This document shows positions 7,648 to 15,516 of a stretch of 64,000 nt of DNA, piece after piece. Origin of the DNA: Isoptericola halotolerans (GTDB lineage Bacteria > Actinomycetota > Actinomycetes > Actinomycetales > Cellulomonadaceae). A program made the translations under genes and the position numbers. How positions within the stretch are numbered: the first letter of the stretch is position 1; every line of letters begins with the position of its first letter. A model generated the notes under the pieces. That model was not told the origin of the DNA, ran no database searches, and was given only the letters and a program-made list of their open reading frames with translations. The stretch is taken from positions 868,001 through 932,000 of the forward strand of contig NZ_JABEZU010000001.1 of the NCBI RefSeq assembly GCF_013149785.1. The letters are read 5' to 3'.

Positions 7648-8637
7648 ATGCCGTCCCCGCGCAAGCATGTGCCGCCGCTGCCCGTGCGGGACGGTCTCAA
7701 CCCCACCCGGCTGGTCCTGCCGCACGACCCGGGCTCGGTGGCGCGGTACGCCACCGCTGTGGCGTACCTGCTCGACCGGTTCCCCGACGACACCGACCGG
7801 CTGCGCGAGAAGATCGCGGCCGAGGAGGTCGTCACCGGCGAGGGCACCCCGGTGACCGCGGCCACGCCCTACGCGCCGCGCGGGTTCCTCTACCTGTACC
7901 GCGACCCGCCGGCCGCCGAGCCCGGGGTCCCGGCGCTCGCGGACGTCGAGGTGCTGCACCGCGACGACGACCTGCTCGTCGTGGACAAGCCCCACCTCGT
8001 GGCGACGACGCCGCGCGGCCGCTGGGTCACGCAGACGGTGCTGACGCACCTGCGCGTCACCCTCGACCTGCCCGACCTGGTGCCCGCGCACCGCCTGGAC
8101 CGACCCACGGCAGGCGTCCTGGTCCTCACGGTGCGCCCGCAGGTGCGCGGCGCCTACCAGACGGTCTTCCAGGAACGCCGGGCGCGCAAGACCTACGAGG
8201 CGGTCGCGGCCCTGCCCGACGACGACGCGCCGCCGTTCCCGCGGACCGTGAGCTCGCGCATCGTCAAGCGTCGCGGCGTCGTGCGGGCCGAGGAGGTTCC
8301 GGGCGAGCCCAACGCGGAGTCCTCGATCGAGCTGGTCGGCAGCGACGAGGAGCGAGGTCTCGGGCTCTACCGGCTCGCGCCGCGCACCGGCAAGACGCAC
8401 CAGCTCCGCCTGCACATGGCCTCGCTCGGACTGCCGATCCTGCACGACCCCTTCTGGCCGGAGCTGCGGGCCGACGGCGACGACGGCGTGGACGACGCCG
8501 GCCCGCCGCTGCAGCTCCTGGCACGCTCGCTGGAGTTCGACGACCCGCTGACCGGCGCACCCCGTCGCTTCACGTCGCGTCGGACCCTGGCCGAGTGGCC
8601 GGGCTGCGAGGAGGACGGCTCGCAGGGGCCGAGGTGA
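7648..8637 (+). CDS. RluA-family RNA pseudouridine synthase
   Basis: A 329-residue protein of the RluA family. It carries the catalytic motif HRLDRPTAG with nucleophile D151, VVDKP at 111-115 (substrate loop), and the C-terminal block PRTGKTHQLRLHMASLGLP. It isomerises uridine to pseudouridine in rRNA or tRNA; the target site cannot be assigned. The frame is open upstream to 7549, but ATG 7648 has the -10-like box and is the more likely start. The stop TGA overlaps the GTG of alr, so the two genes are coupled. Confidence 0.88.
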   Translation: MPSPRKHVPPLPVRDGLNPTRLVLPHDPGSVARYATAVAYLLDRFPDDTDRLREKIAAEEVVTGEGTPVTAATPYAPRGFLYLYRDPPAAEPGVPALADVEVLHRDDDLLVVDKPHLVATTPRGRWVTQTVLTHLRVTLDLPDLVPAHRLDRPTAGVLVLTVRPQVRGAYQTVFQERRARKTYEAVAALPDDDAPPFPRTVSSRIVKRRGVVRAEEVPGEPNAESSIELVGSDEERGLGLYRLAPRTGKTHQLRLHMASLGLPILHDPFWPELRADGDDGVDDAGPPLQLLARSLEFDDPLTGAPRRFTSRRTLAEWPGCEEDGSQGPR

Positions 8638-9866
8638 GAGAATCGCTGACCGTGAGCCTCCCCGCCCTCGACGACGGCACCCCGGCCCAGGCGGTCGTCG
8701 ACCTCGACGCGATCAGCGACAACGTGCGCGCACTGCGCGGCCACGCGCCGTCGTCGGACCTCATGGCCGTCGTCAAGGCCGACGGGTACGGGCACGGCAT
8801 GCTCCCGGTCGCCCGGGCGGCGCTCGCGGGCGGTGCCCGCTGGCTGGGGGTGGCGACGGCCGCGGAGGCGCTGGCCCTGCGCGCCGGGCTCGGCGCCACC
8901 GACGCGCGTCTGCTGGTGTGGCTGCTCACCCCCGGCGCGCCGTTCGCGGACCTGCTGCGGGCCGACGTCGACGTGACCGCCGGGGCGCCGTGGGCGCTCG
9001 ACGAGATCGCCGTCGGTGCCCGCGCGGCCGGCCAGGTCGCCCGGGTGCACCTCAAGGTGGACACCGGGCTGTCCCGCGGCGGGGTGGCGATGCGGGACCT
9101 GCCGGACGTGGTCCGTCGGGCGGCGGCGCTGGAGGCCTCGGGCGAGCTGCGGGTCGTCGGCGTGTTCTCGCACCTGGCCTGCGCCGACGAGCCGGGTCAC
9201 CCCTCGATCGCCCGCCAGGCCGCAGCGTTCGCCGACGCGCTCGACGCGGTCGCCTCGGCCGGGCTGCGGCCCGAGGTGCGCCACCTGGCGAACTCGGCCG
9301 CGACACTGACCCTGCCGGGCCTGCACCACGACGTGGTCCGCACCGGGATCTCGGTCTACGGGTTCTCCCCGGGGCCGCTGCTCGGTGCACCGAGCGACCA
9401 CGGGCTGCGCCCGGCCATGACGCTGCGGGCCCGGCTCGCGGGCGTCAAGCAGGTCGACGCCGGGGAGGGCGTCTCCTACGGTCACCTGTACACCACGTCG
9501 CAGGACACCCGGCTCGGGCTCGTGCCCGTGGGCTACGGCGACGGGGTGCCCCGACAGGCCTCCGGCGGCTCGGCCGGTCCGGGCGGACCGTTCGCCGTCG
9601 GGTCCGGCGCCGACCGGCGCGTGCTGCGCGTGGCCGGGCGCGTGTGCATGGACCAGCTCGTCCTCGACCTGGGACCCGGAGCGAGGGAACGGGCCGGGGA
9701 CGTCGTCACGCTGTTCGGCGCGTCCGACGGTGTGGCGCACGGTGCCGAGGTCCCGAACGCCCAGGACTGGGCCGAGGCGGTCGGCACCATCAGCTATGAG
9801 ATCGTCACCCGCCTCGGTGCGCGGGTGCCGCGTACCTACCTGTCACGAGGAGTGGTGGAGCCGTGA
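8634..9866 (+). CDS. alr: Alanine racemase
   Basis: A 410-residue PLP enzyme making D-alanine for peptidoglycan. The PLP lysine is K48 in VVKADGYGHGM. The catalytic tyrosine of the C-terminal beta domain is in VSYGHLY (about residue 280), and GRVCMDQLVLDL is the conserved dimer-interface block. The fold is an N-terminal TIM barrel followed by a beta domain. GTG 8634 overlaps the preceding stop (GTGA); a second GTG at 8652 is an alternative. The TGA overlaps the tsaE GTG. The order alr-tsaE-tsaB-rimI is conserved in actinobacteria. Confidence 0.95.
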   Translation: MRESLTVSLPALDDGTPAQAVVDLDAISDNVRALRGHAPSSDLMAVVKADGYGHGMLPVARAALAGGARWLGVATAAEALALRAGLGATDARLLVWLLTPGAPFADLLRADVDVTAGAPWALDEIAVGARAAGQVARVHLKVDTGLSRGGVAMRDLPDVVRRAAALEASGELRVVGVFSHLACADEPGHPSIARQAAAFADALDAVASAGLRPEVRHLANSAATLTLPGLHHDVVRTGISVYGFSPGPLLGAPSDHGLRPAMTLRARLAGVKQVDAGEGVSYGHLYTTSQDTRLGLVPVGYGDGVPRQASGGSAGPGGPFAVGSGADRRVLRVAGRVCMDQLVLDLGPGARERAGDVVTLFGASDGVAHGAEVPNAQDWAEAVGTISYEIVTRLGARVPRTYLSRGVVEP

Positions 9867-10402
9867 GCGACGACGTCGTGCGGACCGAGACCGACCTGCC
9901 GGACGCCGCGTCCACCCGGGCGCTGGGCGCGGCGCTCGCCGGGGTGCTGCGCGCAGGGGACCTGGTGATCCTCACCGGCGACCTCGGCGCGGGCAAGACG
10001 ACCCTGACCCAAGGGCTCGGCGCGGCGCTGGGGGTGCGCGGCCAGGTCGCCTCCCCGACGTTCATCGTGGCCCGTGAGCACCCGCCGCTGCCCCGGGAGG
10101 ACGGCACTCGCGGCCCGGCCCTGGTGCACGTGGACGCCTACCGGCTCGGGGACCTGTCCGAGCTGGACGCGCTCGACCTCGACTCGTCGCTGGACGAGTC
10201 GGTGACCGTCGTCGAGTGGGGCCGTGGTCTGGCGGAGGCGCTCACGGACGAGCGCCTCGAGATCGACCTGGAGCGCCCGCGCGGCGGGGTGGGCGACGAC
10301 ACCGACGCCGAGCTCGACGCCGGCGCAGGTACCCGGCGCGCCGTGCTGCGCGGTGTGGGCGCCCGGTGGGCGGACGTCGACCTCGCGGCGCTGCTGCCCT
10401 GA
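9863..10402 (+). CDS. tsaE: tRNA t6A biosynthesis ATPase TsaE
   Basis: A 179-residue P-loop ATPase that works with TsaB and TsaD in making N6-threonylcarbamoyladenosine at tRNA A37. Walker A is GDLGAGKTT (39-47), followed by VASPTFIVARE, then HVDAYRLGDLSELDALDLD and VVEWGRGL, all typical of TsaE. The C-terminal tail of about 40 residues is acidic and poorly conserved. GTG 9863 overlaps the alr stop. Confidence 0.94.
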   Translation: MSDDVVRTETDLPDAASTRALGAALAGVLRAGDLVILTGDLGAGKTTLTQGLGAALGVRGQVASPTFIVAREHPPLPREDGTRGPALVHVDAYRLGDLSELDALDLDSSLDESVTVVEWGRGLAEALTDERLEIDLERPRGGVGDDTDAELDAGAGTRRAVLRGVGARWADVDLAALLP

Positions 10403-10446
10403 CGGTCGCGGCGCTCGCGCCGACGTCGGCGGGACGTCCGGCGCCG

Positions 10447-10452
10447 TAGGCT
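10447..10452 (+). promoter_or_regulatory. -10 box of leaderless tsaB
   Basis: TAGGCT lies 6 nt before the GTG at 10459, so tsaB probably has its own leaderless promoter in the 56-bp gap after tsaE. Confidence 0.6.
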
Positions 10453-10458
10453 GGGCCC

Positions 10459-11199
10459 GTGGCAGTTCTCGCTCTCGACACCTCTGCAGCCGTGGCCGTC
10501 GCCCTCGTGGACGACGACGGAGGTCGCCTCGCGGCACGCGCCTCCGCCGAGCGCCGCCGGCACGCGGAGTCGCTCGCTCCTCTGATCGCCGAGGTCCTGG
10601 CCGAGGCCGGTGTGGACCGCACCGACCTCACCGCCGTGGTGGGTGGCACCGGCCCTGCTCCCTTCACCGGGCTGCGGGTGGGCCTGGTCACCGCACGCAC
10701 GCTGGCGCTGAGCCTCGGCATCGACCTGCTCGGAGTGCCGAGCATCGACGCGCTGGCCGTCCAGGCGGTCGCCGACCTGGGTCTGCAGCCCGGGGACGAG
10801 GTCCTCGCCGTGACCGACGCGCGGCGCAAGGAGGTCTACTGGGCGCGGTACCGCGTGGTGGCGCACGAGGGGCCGCACGGGGTGCCCGTCGTCGAGACCC
10901 TGGCCGGCCCTGACGTCCAGAAGGCGGCCGACGTCGCTGCGGCCGGGCTCGACCCGCCGGCCGAGCCCGGCGGCAGGCTCGCCGTCGTCGGCGAGGGTGC
11001 GGCGCTCTACCCGGACGACCTGAGCCTCGACGAGGACGCGCCGCTGGTGCCCGACGCGACCGTGCTGGCGCGCGTCGCCCTGGCCCGGCGCGACGCAGGT
11101 GCACCGTTGCCGGCCGAGCCGCTGTACCTGCGCCGCCCCGACGTGCAGGAGCCGGCCGGGACCAAGCGCTCGCTCCCGTCCACCGGGGGGACGGCATGA
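10459..11199 (+). CDS. tsaB: tRNA threonylcarbamoyladenosine biosynthesis protein TsaB
   Basis: A 246-residue protein of the ASKHA fold, the scaffold partner of TsaD in t6A synthesis. It begins LALDTSAAVAVALVDDD, then has GGTGPAPFTGLRVGLVTART and VTDARRKEVYWARY, all characteristic of TsaB. The GTG start is set by the TAGGCT box 6 nt upstream. The stop overlaps the rimI ATG (ATGA). TsaD itself lies far away at 28138, separated by the urea island. Confidence 0.93.
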   Translation: MAVLALDTSAAVAVALVDDDGGRLAARASAERRRHAESLAPLIAEVLAEAGVDRTDLTAVVGGTGPAPFTGLRVGLVTARTLALSLGIDLLGVPSIDALAVQAVADLGLQPGDEVLAVTDARRKEVYWARYRVVAHEGPHGVPVVETLAGPDVQKAADVAAAGLDPPAEPGGRLAVVGEGAALYPDDLSLDEDAPLVPDATVLARVALARRDAGAPLPAEPLYLRRPDVQEPAGTKRSLPSTGGTA

Positions 11200-11726
11200 C
11201 CGAGAACCCGATCGAGGTACGGCTCCGCCCGCTCGCCAGCGAGGACTTCGATCGCGTGCTGGAGCTGGAGCACGAGCTGTTCGGCCCGGGTGCGTGGACC
11301 TACGGGATGCTCGCCGACGAGCTGGCCGGCCTCGGCCGCTGGTACGTCGTGGCCGAGCCGGCCGACGCCGCCGAGCGCTACGGCGTCGGGCGCAAGCCGG
11401 TGATCGGCTACGCGGGGCTGTGGTTCGACGGCGAGGTCGCGCAGGTGATGACTCTCGGCACGGCGCAGCGCTACCAGGGCCGGGGGGTCGGCCGACGCCT
11501 GCTGCAGGCGCTCGTGGACCGCTCGCGGGCCCTGCGCGCCCGGGCGCTCTTCCTCGAGGTCGCGGTGGACAACACGCAGGCACTCGCCCTGTACGAGCAG
11601 TTCGGGTTCGAGCGGCTCGGGGTGCGCAAGCGCTACTACCAGCCCGAGGACAAGGACGCCTACACGATGCGGATGGAGCTCGCGGCACCGGAGGCCGGCT
11701 CGACGGCCCCGGGGGACGCGGCGTGA
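11196..11726 (+). CDS. rimI: Ribosomal protein S18-alanine N-acetyltransferase
   Basis: A 176-residue GNAT protein with RimI features: LRPLASEDFDRVLELEHELF at the N-terminus, the acetyl-CoA loop QRYQGRGVGRRLL, FLEVAVDNTQALALYEQFGF, and RKRYYQPEDKDAYTMRMEL at the end. It acetylates the N-terminus of protein S18 and possibly other proteins. It overlaps tsaB (ATGA) and its TGA overlaps the GTG of the sulfurtransferase gene. The position between tsaB and tsaD supports the name. Confidence 0.92.
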   Translation: MTENPIEVRLRPLASEDFDRVLELEHELFGPGAWTYGMLADELAGLGRWYVVAEPADAAERYGVGRKPVIGYAGLWFDGEVAQVMTLGTAQRYQGRGVGRRLLQALVDRSRALRARALFLEVAVDNTQALALYEQFGFERLGVRKRYYQPEDKDAYTMRMELAAPEAGSTAPGDAA

Positions 11727-12598
11727 CCGGCCTGTCCGGGTCGGCCCGGGACGAGGTGCTCGTCGACGTCGCGACCCTGGCGGCGGACCTGCAGCTCGGT
11801 GGGCTGCAGGACCCGCTCGGCGGGGCACCCGTCCTGCTGGACGTGCGCTGGGAGCTCGGCCGCAGCGACGGCCGCGAGCAGTACGAGGCGGGCCACCTGC
11901 CGGGAGCCGTGTTCGTCGACCTGGAGACCGAGCTGGCCGCACCGCCGTCGGCCGCCGAGGGGCGGCACCCGCTGCCGTCGGCGGGCGCGTTCCAGGAAGC
12001 GGCGCGACGCTGGGGCGTCCGGACGGGCTCGCGGGTCGTGGTCTACGACGCCGTGGGGGGCATGTCGGCGGCGCGGGCCTGGTGGTTGCTGCGGTGGTTC
12101 GGCGTGGCGAGCGTCCAGCTCCTCGACGGCGGGCTCGCGGCCTGGCAGCGTGCGGGCCACCCGCTCGAGGCAGGGTCGGTCGAGAGCGAGCCGGGCGACG
12201 TCGTCGCGCGGCCGGGCGGGATGCCGGTGCTGGACGCCGAGGGGGCTGCAGCGCTCGCGGGGGACGGTGTGCTCCTCGATGCGCGGGCGGCGGAGCGCTT
12301 TCGCGGCGAGGTGGAGCCGGTCGACCCGCAGGCGGGTCACGTCCCGGGTGCCGTGTCGGCGCCCACGGCCGGCAACCTGGCCGACGACGGCACGTTCCGG
12401 CCGGCGGCCGAGCTGTCGGAGCGCTTCGCGGGCCTGGGCGCCACCGACCAGGTGCCCGTGGGCGTGTACTGCGGCTCGGGGGTCACCGCGGCCCACGAGG
12501 TCGCGGCGCTGGCGACCGTCGGGGTCACGGCGGCGCTGTACCCCGGGTCGTGGTCCCAGTGGTCGAACGACCCGGCCCGCCCGGTGGCCACCGCCTGA
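11723..12598 (+). CDS. sseA: Rhodanese-type sulfurtransferase (3-mercaptopyruvate/thiosulfate)
   Basis: A 291-residue protein of two tandem rhodanese domains. The N-terminal domain (LLDVRWELG, YEAGHLPGAVFVDLE) is catalytically inactive. The C-terminal domain has the active loop CGSGVTA with nucleophile C250, then YPGSWSQWS. CGSGVTA-type loops are typical of mercaptopyruvate sulfurtransferases. The GTG start overlaps rimI (GTGA). The gene is not part of the usual t6A cluster and marks the last plus-strand gene before the accessory region. A compound hairpin follows 6 bases after the stop. Confidence 0.86.
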   Translation: MTGLSGSARDEVLVDVATLAADLQLGGLQDPLGGAPVLLDVRWELGRSDGREQYEAGHLPGAVFVDLETELAAPPSAAEGRHPLPSAGAFQEAARRWGVRTGSRVVVYDAVGGMSAARAWWLLRWFGVASVQLLDGGLAAWQRAGHPLEAGSVESEPGDVVARPGGMPVLDAEGAAALAGDGVLLDARAAERFRGEVEPVDPQAGHVPGAVSAPTAGNLADDGTFRPAAELSERFAGLGATDQVPVGVYCGSGVTAAHEVAALATVGVTAALYPGSWSQWSNDPARPVATA

Positions 12599-12604
12599 CG
12601 AAGG

Positions 12605-12675
12605 TTGTGGGCGCGATTTCTGGCCCGTCTTGTCCCGCGAAACGGGATGAAACCGGCCAGAAATCGCGCCCACAA
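12605..12675. terminator. Bidirectional hairpin terminator (21-bp arms, nested inner stem)
   Basis: Arms 12605-12625 and 12655-12675 are exact reverse complements. The 29-base interior itself contains TCCCG-cgaaa-CGGGA. It lies between the convergent sulfurtransferase and nitroreductase genes and can terminate both. It also marks the left edge of the accessory nitrogen region. Confidence 0.8.
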
Positions 12676-12699
12676 CGCTTGGGGCAGCGTCGCCTGGGT

Positions 12700-13323
12700 T
12701 CAGAGGGCCTGGGACACCTGGTCGAAGGACAGGCGCGGGTTGCGCGGGTACGGCGAGCCCTCGCCCTCGGCGACGCCGACGTTGACGACCATCAGGGACT
12801 TCCAGCCGGACTCGGCGAAGAACTCGCCGTCGACGCCGTCGAGGTCCATCCCGTCCATCGGCCCGGTGGCCAGGCCGACCGAGCGCAGCGCGACGACGAG
12901 GTAGCCCGCCTGCAGCAGCGCGTTCTTGCGGGCCATGGCCTCGCGCATCTCGGCGGCCGGAGCGAGCTGCTCACGGATACCGGGGTAGACGGGGAAGAGC
13001 TCGTCCAGGTGCTCGTGGAACGCCGGGTCGGCGGCCAGGACGAGCGAGACCGGTGCGGCCTCGACCTTCGGCCTGTTCCCCTCGGCCATGTGCGGCACGA
13101 GACGCTGCCTGGCCTCGGTGGAGCGCACGACCAGCACCCGCAGCGGGAGCGTGTTCATCGCCGTCGGGCCCAGCTTGGCGAGGTCCCAGGCGGCCTGGAG
13201 CCGAGCGTCGCTCACCTCGGCGTCGGCCCACTGGGAGGTGGTGCGGGCGTGGCGGAAGATCAGGTCTGCCGCGGTCTCGTCGATGGCGAGCGACGGTGCG
13301 GTCTCGAGAACGGTGTCGGTCAT
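12700..13323 (-). CDS. Nitroreductase family, RutE/malonic-semialdehyde-reductase-like
   Basis: A 207-residue FMN-dependent nitroreductase-fold protein. The segments FRHARTTSQW, KLGPTAMNTLPLR, EGNRPKVEAAPVSLVLAAD and GWKSLMVVNVG match the RutE subgroup, which reduces malonic semialdehyde in pyrimidine catabolism. No other rut genes are near, so the substrate is open. The gene is 64 bp downstream of the AmiC-like gene on the same strand and may be co-transcribed with it. RutE-type names in databases often cover general nitroreductases. Confidence 0.82.
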   Translation of the reverse strand: MTDTVLETAPSLAIDETAADLIFRHARTTSQWADAEVSDARLQAAWDLAKLGPTAMNTLPLRVLVVRSTEARQRLVPHMAEGNRPKVEAAPVSLVLAADPAFHEHLDELFPVYPGIREQLAPAAEMREAMARKNALLQAGYLVVALRSVGLATGPMDGMDLDGVDGEFFAESGWKSLMVVNVGVAEGEGSPYPRNPRLSFDQVSQAL

Positions 13324-13387
13324 GTCCCGGGCAACAGGTCCATCCGTCCGGATGATTCCTGGTGCGGACGTGACGTGACGCACACCG

Positions 13388-14443
13388 TCACAGCTCGGTG
13401 AGCAGCTCGAAGTCGACGCCGTCGGCCCGCGCCAGGTAGAGCCGCTGCTCGGCATGGTTGCCGGTGAAGTGCACCGCGCCCCGCGGACCCTCGTAGACGA
13501 GCCCGTCCACCGCCCGGTCGGTGGCGGCGACGTCGGGGCTGCCGGCCCGTTGGACGATCGAGCGCAGCGCGAAGATGCCCTCGTAGCAGGCCTCGGCGGC
13601 GGCCCCCACGGCCGGTGCCCGCTGCCCGTGGTGGGCCGTGTACCGGCCGATGAGGTCGAGGGCCTCGCCGGTGGCCAGGCTGCGGAACCAGCCACCGGCC
13701 GAGAACAGGTCGTCGGTGGCGCCGACGCCGCTGCCGAGGAGCATGTTCTCCTCCATCAGGGTGCTCAGCCGCACCATCCGCTCGTGCAGGCCGCGTCGGG
13801 CGAAACCGCGGTTGAAGCGGACCCCGTTCTGCCCGACCATCAGCAGCAGCACGCCGTCGGCGCCGGCCGCCTCGACCGCGTCGAGGGTCGACGCGAGCTC
13901 GGCCGGGCTCGCACCGGCCGCAGGCAGGAACCGGGCGCCGGCGAACCGGGCGTCGAGCCCGGAGATCTGCTCGGCCAGCACCCGGAAGGTGCCGCGCGGC
14001 CAGGCGTAGTCGTCGCCCACCACGAACCAGCGGCGTACCCCCCGCGAGGCGCGCAGCCGGCGGATCGCCGGGAAGAGCTGTGCCGAGGGCACCTCGCCGG
14101 TCACGTAGAGGCCGGAGCGGGTCTCGGCGCCCTCGTAGGCCGCCGGGTAGACGTAGGGCACCCGCTGCTGGACGAGCGGGACGACGGCGTTGCGCACGGC
14201 GGAGGTGTGCCACCCCGTCAGGGCGTGCAGTCGCCGGGCGTCGAGGGCGGTCGCGAGCTGGCGCCGCAGAGCGGGCGTCGGCTGACCGGCGTCGAGCAGC
14301 TCGATGCGCAGGGGTCGGCCGAGGACGCCGCCGGTGGCGTTGATCTCCGCGACGGCGAGCTCCGTGACGGCCTGGCACGACGGGCCGTAGATCCCCCCGG
14401 GACCCTGGAAGTGCAGCAGGACGCCGACGACGAAGTCACTCAT
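13388..14443 (-). CDS. Cytosolic AmiC/UrtA-like ligand-binding protein
   Basis: A 351-residue periplasmic-binding-protein-like (Peripla_BP_5/6) protein. It starts directly with the mature fold (MSDFVVGVLLHFQGPGG), with no signal peptide or lipobox, so it should be cytosolic like Pseudomonas AmiC rather than a transporter component. Segments such as INATGGVLGRPLRIELLD, FVVGDDYAWPRG and AAEACYEGIFAL resemble UrtA/FmdD/AmiC proteins that bind urea or short amides. It is divergent from a MarR-like regulator gene and within 15 kb of urtA and urease. Its likely job is amide or urea sensing (inference). No AmiR/ANTAR partner is visible. Confidence 0.7.
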   Translation of the reverse strand: MSDFVVGVLLHFQGPGGIYGPSCQAVTELAVAEINATGGVLGRPLRIELLDAGQPTPALRRQLATALDARRLHALTGWHTSAVRNAVVPLVQQRVPYVYPAAYEGAETRSGLYVTGEVPSAQLFPAIRRLRASRGVRRWFVVGDDYAWPRGTFRVLAEQISGLDARFAGARFLPAAGASPAELASTLDAVEAAGADGVLLLMVGQNGVRFNRGFARRGLHERMVRLSTLMEENMLLGSGVGATDDLFSAGGWFRSLATGEALDLIGRYTAHHGQRAPAVGAAAEACYEGIFALRSIVQRAGSPDVAATDRAVDGLVYEGPRGAVHFTGNHAEQRLYLARADGVDFELLTEL

Positions 14444-14493
14444 GCCGCCCCGTCCGCGCAGGGGACCCGCAGGCCCCGGCCTGTGTTGGCGGG

Positions 14494-14499
14494 TAGTCT
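14494..14499 (+). promoter_or_regulatory. Putative -10 of the MarR-like gene
   Basis: TAGTCT lies 27 nt before ATG 14527, which is preceded by a strong purine-rich ribosome binding site (GAGAGGGAGAG). This gene is therefore leadered, unlike many others in the window. Confidence 0.4.
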
Positions 14500-14526
14500 A
14501 GCGAGCACCGAGAGGGAGAGATCAGC

Positions 14527-14907
14527 ATGCGGACACCACGCGGGGCGGTCGACGCCCTCGACACCGACGTCGAGGCGACGATGGGGGCCGCCGTGCTGAG
14601 GGAGTCGGTCCTGGGGGCGCGCCGCGCGTCCCGCCGTGCGGCCGAGGTTCTGCGCCAGGAGGGTTTCACGCTCGACGAGTGGCTCGTGCTCGGCTCCCTC
14701 GAGGATGCCGACGGGCTGACCATGACGGAGCTGCGAGAGGTCACCGTCACGGACAAGGCGACGCTCGGGCGCCGCGTGGACTCCCTGGTCACGCGCGCCC
14801 TCGTGTTCCGCGAGGTCGACGGAATCGACCGACGTGTCATCCGGGTGTACCTCTCCACCCGCGGTCGGGAGGTCCTGTCACGCCTCACGGTGCTGCTGGC
14901 GCGATAG
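14527..14907 (+). CDS. MarR-like winged-helix transcriptional regulator
   Basis: A 126-residue protein with a MarR-type winged helix. EGFTLDEWLVLGSLEDADGL forms the first helices, TMTELREVTVTDKATLGRRV the helix-turn-helix, and DGIDRRVIRVYLSTRGREVL the wing and following helix. It is short for MarR (usually 140-160). A strong Shine-Dalgarno precedes the ATG. It is divergent from the AmiC-like sensor gene, and its last 30 bp overlap the convergent Fur-family gene. It may control the AmiC-like gene or the urea operon; no direct evidence is visible. Confidence 0.75.
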   Translation: MRTPRGAVDALDTDVEATMGAAVLRESVLGARRASRRAAEVLRQEGFTLDEWLVLGSLEDADGLTMTELREVTVTDKATLGRRVDSLVTRALVFREVDGIDRRVIRVYLSTRGREVLSRLTVLLAR

Positions 14908-15387
14908 TCCGGCGGCGCACCGCTCGCACCGACCGGGCAGCGTGACGGCCGGGGCGTCCACGACGAACCCGGTGGCCGCACGGATGCCGTCGACCGCGCC
15001 GTGGAGGGCCGTGACGGGCAGCGCACCCACTGCTCCGCACCCCGAGCAGACGAGGTGCAGGTGCTCGTGCTCCGGGGCCACGGTGGCGAGGTGGTACACC
15101 GGGCCGCCGCCGGGAGCGAGCCGCCTGTCGACCACCGATCTCTCGACCAGGAGCTCCAGCGTCCGGTAGACGCTGGCGCGGTGCCCGTCGGCGCCCACCG
15201 CGGTCACGATCTGCTCGGCCGTCATCGGATCGTGACGGCCGGCGAGCACGTGGATCACCGCTCGCCGCGGGGTCGTCACCCGCAGGGAGGCGGCGCGCAG
15301 CCGGTCGGTCGCGCGACGTACCGCCTCGTCGGCGTCCACGTGGAGCTCCTCGTGGTCGACGGGTGTCGCGCCGGGAGACCTCGTCAT
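14878..15387 (-). CDS. Fur-family metal-responsive repressor (Zur/Nur/Fur type)
   Basis: A 169-residue Fur-family protein with an N-terminal winged helix (LRVTTPRRAVIHVL, AEQIVTAV, HRASVYRTLELLVE) and a C-terminal dimerisation domain with HEHLHLVCSGCG. It has two CxxC motifs (CSGC and CERC) for a structural zinc. The metal sensed cannot be read from sequence alone. The gene is divergent from the FecCD/FecB/FecE-type transporter and probably controls it through the inverted repeat at 15481-15503. The nearby nickel-requiring urease makes a Nur-like role worth testing; Zur and Fur are the alternatives. Confidence 0.85.
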   Translation of the reverse strand: MTRSPGATPVDHEELHVDADEAVRRATDRLRAASLRVTTPRRAVIHVLAGRHDPMTAEQIVTAVGADGHRASVYRTLELLVERSVVDRRLAPGGGPVYHLATVAPEHEHLHLVCSGCGAVGALPVTALHGAVDGIRAATGFVVDAPAVTLPGRCERCAAGLSRQQHREA

Positions 15388-15480
15388 CGCGCCATCGTCG
15401 CACGCGTCCCGGTACCGCCCGGTGCTCGCCGGCGCGGGGACGTCGGACCGAAACCTGCTCGAAACGGTCGGCCGCCATAC

Positions 15481-15503
15481 TTGCTGCGACAAGGTCGCAA
15501 CAG
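15481..15503. promoter_or_regulatory. Putative metalloregulator operator before the FecCD permease gene
   Basis: Imperfect inverted repeat: arms 15481-15489 (TTGCTGCGA) and 15495-15503 (TCGCAACAG), 7 of 9 pairs, spacer 5. It lies just after a possible -10 CATACT (15476-15481) and before the GAGGAG ribosome binding site. TTGC...GCAA ends recall the Streptomyces Nur consensus, though the spacing is 3 nt longer. Confidence 0.45.
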
Positions 15504-15516
15504 CCGAGGAGACGAC

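Noticed and set aside
15481-15503. A definite Zur or Nur site
   Set aside because: The repeat is imperfect and its spacing differs from the published Nur pattern as I remember it. It is AT-poor compared with Zur boxes. It is reported only as a candidate.
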